From positions 1 to 32,620 of the forward strand of contig JADNRV010000458.1 of the NCBI GenBank assembly GCA_015499995.1: a stretch of DNA of 32,620 nt, given 5' to 3'. Position 1 is the first letter of the stretch. Each line of letters starts with the position of its first letter. The notes beneath the pieces are model-generated. The model had not been told where the DNA came from and did no database searches. It saw only the letters and a list, made by a program, of their open reading frames with translations. This document shows, piece after piece, positions 30,885-32,620 of this stretch. Origin of the DNA: Flammula alnicola (Eukaryota > Basidiomycota > Agaricomycetes > Agaricales > Strophariaceae). Both the position numbers and the translations under genes were made by a program.

Positions 30885-32620
30885 ATGAGTGCTGTGCTAC
30901 CTGTGTCTGCTACATTGCCACTGTATATGAAACTGCTGGTCTTTGCGATTTTTCTTCCACTTGCTGCTGCAGTTCCACAAACCCAAGCATTTCCTGATAT
31001 ACCATTCAAAGTCTTTAGTGCTTTTGTGGAAAATACATTCAGTTCTGAAGTATCTTTGGCTACTGTGCTACTTGTGTTGTTTTCAATGACAGAAAACACA
31101 GAGCTATTGAATCTACATGCTCGGCAACAAATTCCAGAGTTTGATGGTGAAAATCGTACCTTGGCAACTGGATGGATTAGAGCTTTCTCACGTGCAATAA
31201 TGCATAAAATGAAACGTGATGTACAAGCTCTTTTTCTTGAAAGAGAATTTCCTCCAACTCGGTATCATCAAGTCACAAAACTGTCAACTAAACTTGATGC
31301 TTTTGCCAAGTTGCTGAATCTTACGCCATATGATGACGAGAACAATTTTAAAACAAAATTGTTACCAGTATCTTATGATGCAATTCAGGCAGTTCAAACA
31401 CTTTGCCCTGATAGCATGTTCTGCATGAATGCACAGTGTGATCCTCGAGCTCTCTTGCAAGCAACAAAAACTACAGACATTCCATTGGTTACTCTGATCA
31501 AAGACAATACTGTTTATCAAGATGTTCCTGTTTTAACAGGGAAATGCAATACTTGTGATACAACTTATCATGCTGATCATGAAAGATTTAAAGATGGGCA
31601 TGGACTGTGGAACAAATGTTATCTGAATTCTGCACGATACCTCAAAGTTGGACAATCAACATGGGTTGATCGCAAATTTTCACATACAGTTCTCAGTGGA
31701 ATGTACGATTTCCATGCATCTGCTGCAGCATATACACAGTTTTGGAATGATAGTACTTCTGTCAACAGCTCAGATTTCCAAATTACAAGACGGCAGATTT
31801 GGCAGACATTTATTCAAGAATCTGTTCGAATGGTTGCAAGTACAAGAAAGACCAATTTAGAGTTAAGAGAAAATCTTAACATCAATGAAGTCACAAAGAA
31901 GCATATTCTATACTGGGGAATACTGGAATACTGGAAGATGCAAAAGACCATGCCTGTTCTCAATGCAGTCAGCCATATAAAGCGAATGCTGATTCTATTG
32001 TGAATAGTGATCCTGCAGCAGTAATGGGAGCAGATGAAAATAGCAATGTACCTGTACTAGTTGGTGAATTTGCAGCTCAATCTGCACGAGAGACTGCAGA
32101 AGCAAGACGACAAGCACAAAGGAGAGCCAACATTGCTCATGCTGATCCAAATGCAATGGACGTGGATTATGCACCTGTCAAAATGGTTGTGTTAGATGGA
32201 ATTGTAATGGTCCAGTGGTAAATAATTATTTCTTTTTGGATAAACTGTTGCTAATTATTTTCTAGCATTGTGCTTATGAAAAATGTACTGCTGATTTGAA
32301 AAATGCGAGAGGAGGAGCATTCTGCAATGAACATGAAATCCTCTTTGGGAATAACTGTCGTGTTGGTACTTGCCAAAATACTAAAGTTGATGCACTCAGG
32401 CATGTCGTCAACACCAAAGCCAATGGAGAAAATATAAACTTGAACATAGTCGGTCAAGTATGGCAGGTGTTAGAAGAATGCTACAACGACCTACTGAGAA
32501 TCTACCATGGCAACCTAATGTTCCAAGACCTGCACGACCTCATGATAATGATGATGAGGAAGACGAAACTCCAAGAACTCATTACTTTGGTCCTTCAAGG
32601 TTTTACTGTGTTGAAACAAT
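30885..32620 (+). pseudogene. CxC5/CxC6 cysteine-cluster KDZ transposase gene, 5' part, broken
   Basis: The start is taken as ATG 30885; a frame from 30777 adds only a hydrophobic, T-rich leader. The CxC5 cluster is at about 31400-31600 (CPDSMFCMNAQC, GKCNTCDTTYHADHERF). A further CSQCSQPYK motif lies near 31955. An intron follows from about 32200 to 32265. CxC6 is at 32266-32400 (HCAYEKCTADL, FCNEHE, CRVGTC). The KDZ transposase domain begins at the edge (HYFGPSRFYCVETI). These clusters are known in basidiomycetes as N-terminal partners of KDZ (Kyakuja/Dileera/Zisupton) transposases. Two breaks are visible: an 8-bp tandem duplication at 31919-31934, and a missing base near 32390. The catalytic core lies outside the window. 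Confidence 0.85.
31919..31934. repeat. 8-bp tandem duplication AATACTGG that breaks the KDZ reading frame
   Basis: AATACTGG occurs twice in a row. Counting only one copy keeps a single frame from the CxC5 cluster into the following CSQC motif, while two copies shift it. An 8-bp direct duplication is the size left by hAT-like and Zisupton-like elements; polymerase slippage is the alternative. Confidence 0.7.

Overview
The window is a transposon-dense stretch of fungal nuclear DNA, most likely from a mushroom-forming basidiomycete (Agaricomycetes). The evidence is the set of families present: a CxC5/CxC6 cysteine-cluster protein of the KDZ transposase type, a Tad1-like LINE with a C-terminal RNase H, Ty1/copia and Ty3/gypsy pol genes, and protein-coding genes with many GT-AG introns of only 45-70 bp. 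Genus and species cannot be read from the sequence.

Layout. (1) 1-3817: the 3' part of a Ty1/copia retrotransposon on the + strand, ending in a 372-bp LTR. (2) 3818-4572: non-coding DNA that was originally joined to position 9940. (3) 4573-9934: a second, complete copy of the same copia family on the - strand, with identical 374-bp LTRs, a GGTGA target duplication and a primer-binding site matching the middle of initiator tRNA-Met. It split the upstream region of gene A about 35 bp from its TATA box. (4) 10086-12289 and 12996-13726: genes A and B, spliced + strand genes of unknown function; A carries a Zn2Cys6-like cysteine cluster. (5) 13856-20407: a full-length Tad1-like LINE with a long target duplication and poly(A), an intact ORF1, a TAATG ORF1/ORF2 junction and a frameshifted ORF2. 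(6) 20716-22112: gene C, a third spliced + strand gene. (7) 22173-27533: a Ty3/gypsy pol gene on the - strand, interrupted by a 5'-truncated copy of the same LINE family (24008-25699) with a 14-15-bp target duplication. (8) 27392-27711: a dense array of GGAGTCC/GGACTCC words overlapping the pol N-terminus. (9) 27773-27848: a tRNA-like Pol III unit on the - strand. (10) 28051-30719: gene D, a long spliced gene with disordered, charged ends. (11) 30885 to the right edge: the start of a CxC5-CxC6-KDZ transposase gene.

How it fits together. Genes A-C look like a co-oriented cluster that was later broken by copia, LINE and gypsy insertions; the target duplications let the pre-insertion sequence be traced. 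A and B have TATA boxes, and the DNA upstream of each carries the same C-rich motif followed by a palindrome. Gene D and the KDZ gene are adjacent on the same strand and may be parts of one large DNA transposon.

A caution runs through the window. Nearly every long ORF is broken by single-base deletions, even the copia copy whose LTRs are identical. Either a defective element moved recently in trans, or the assembly carries residual indel errors. Frameshift calls here should be read with that in mind.
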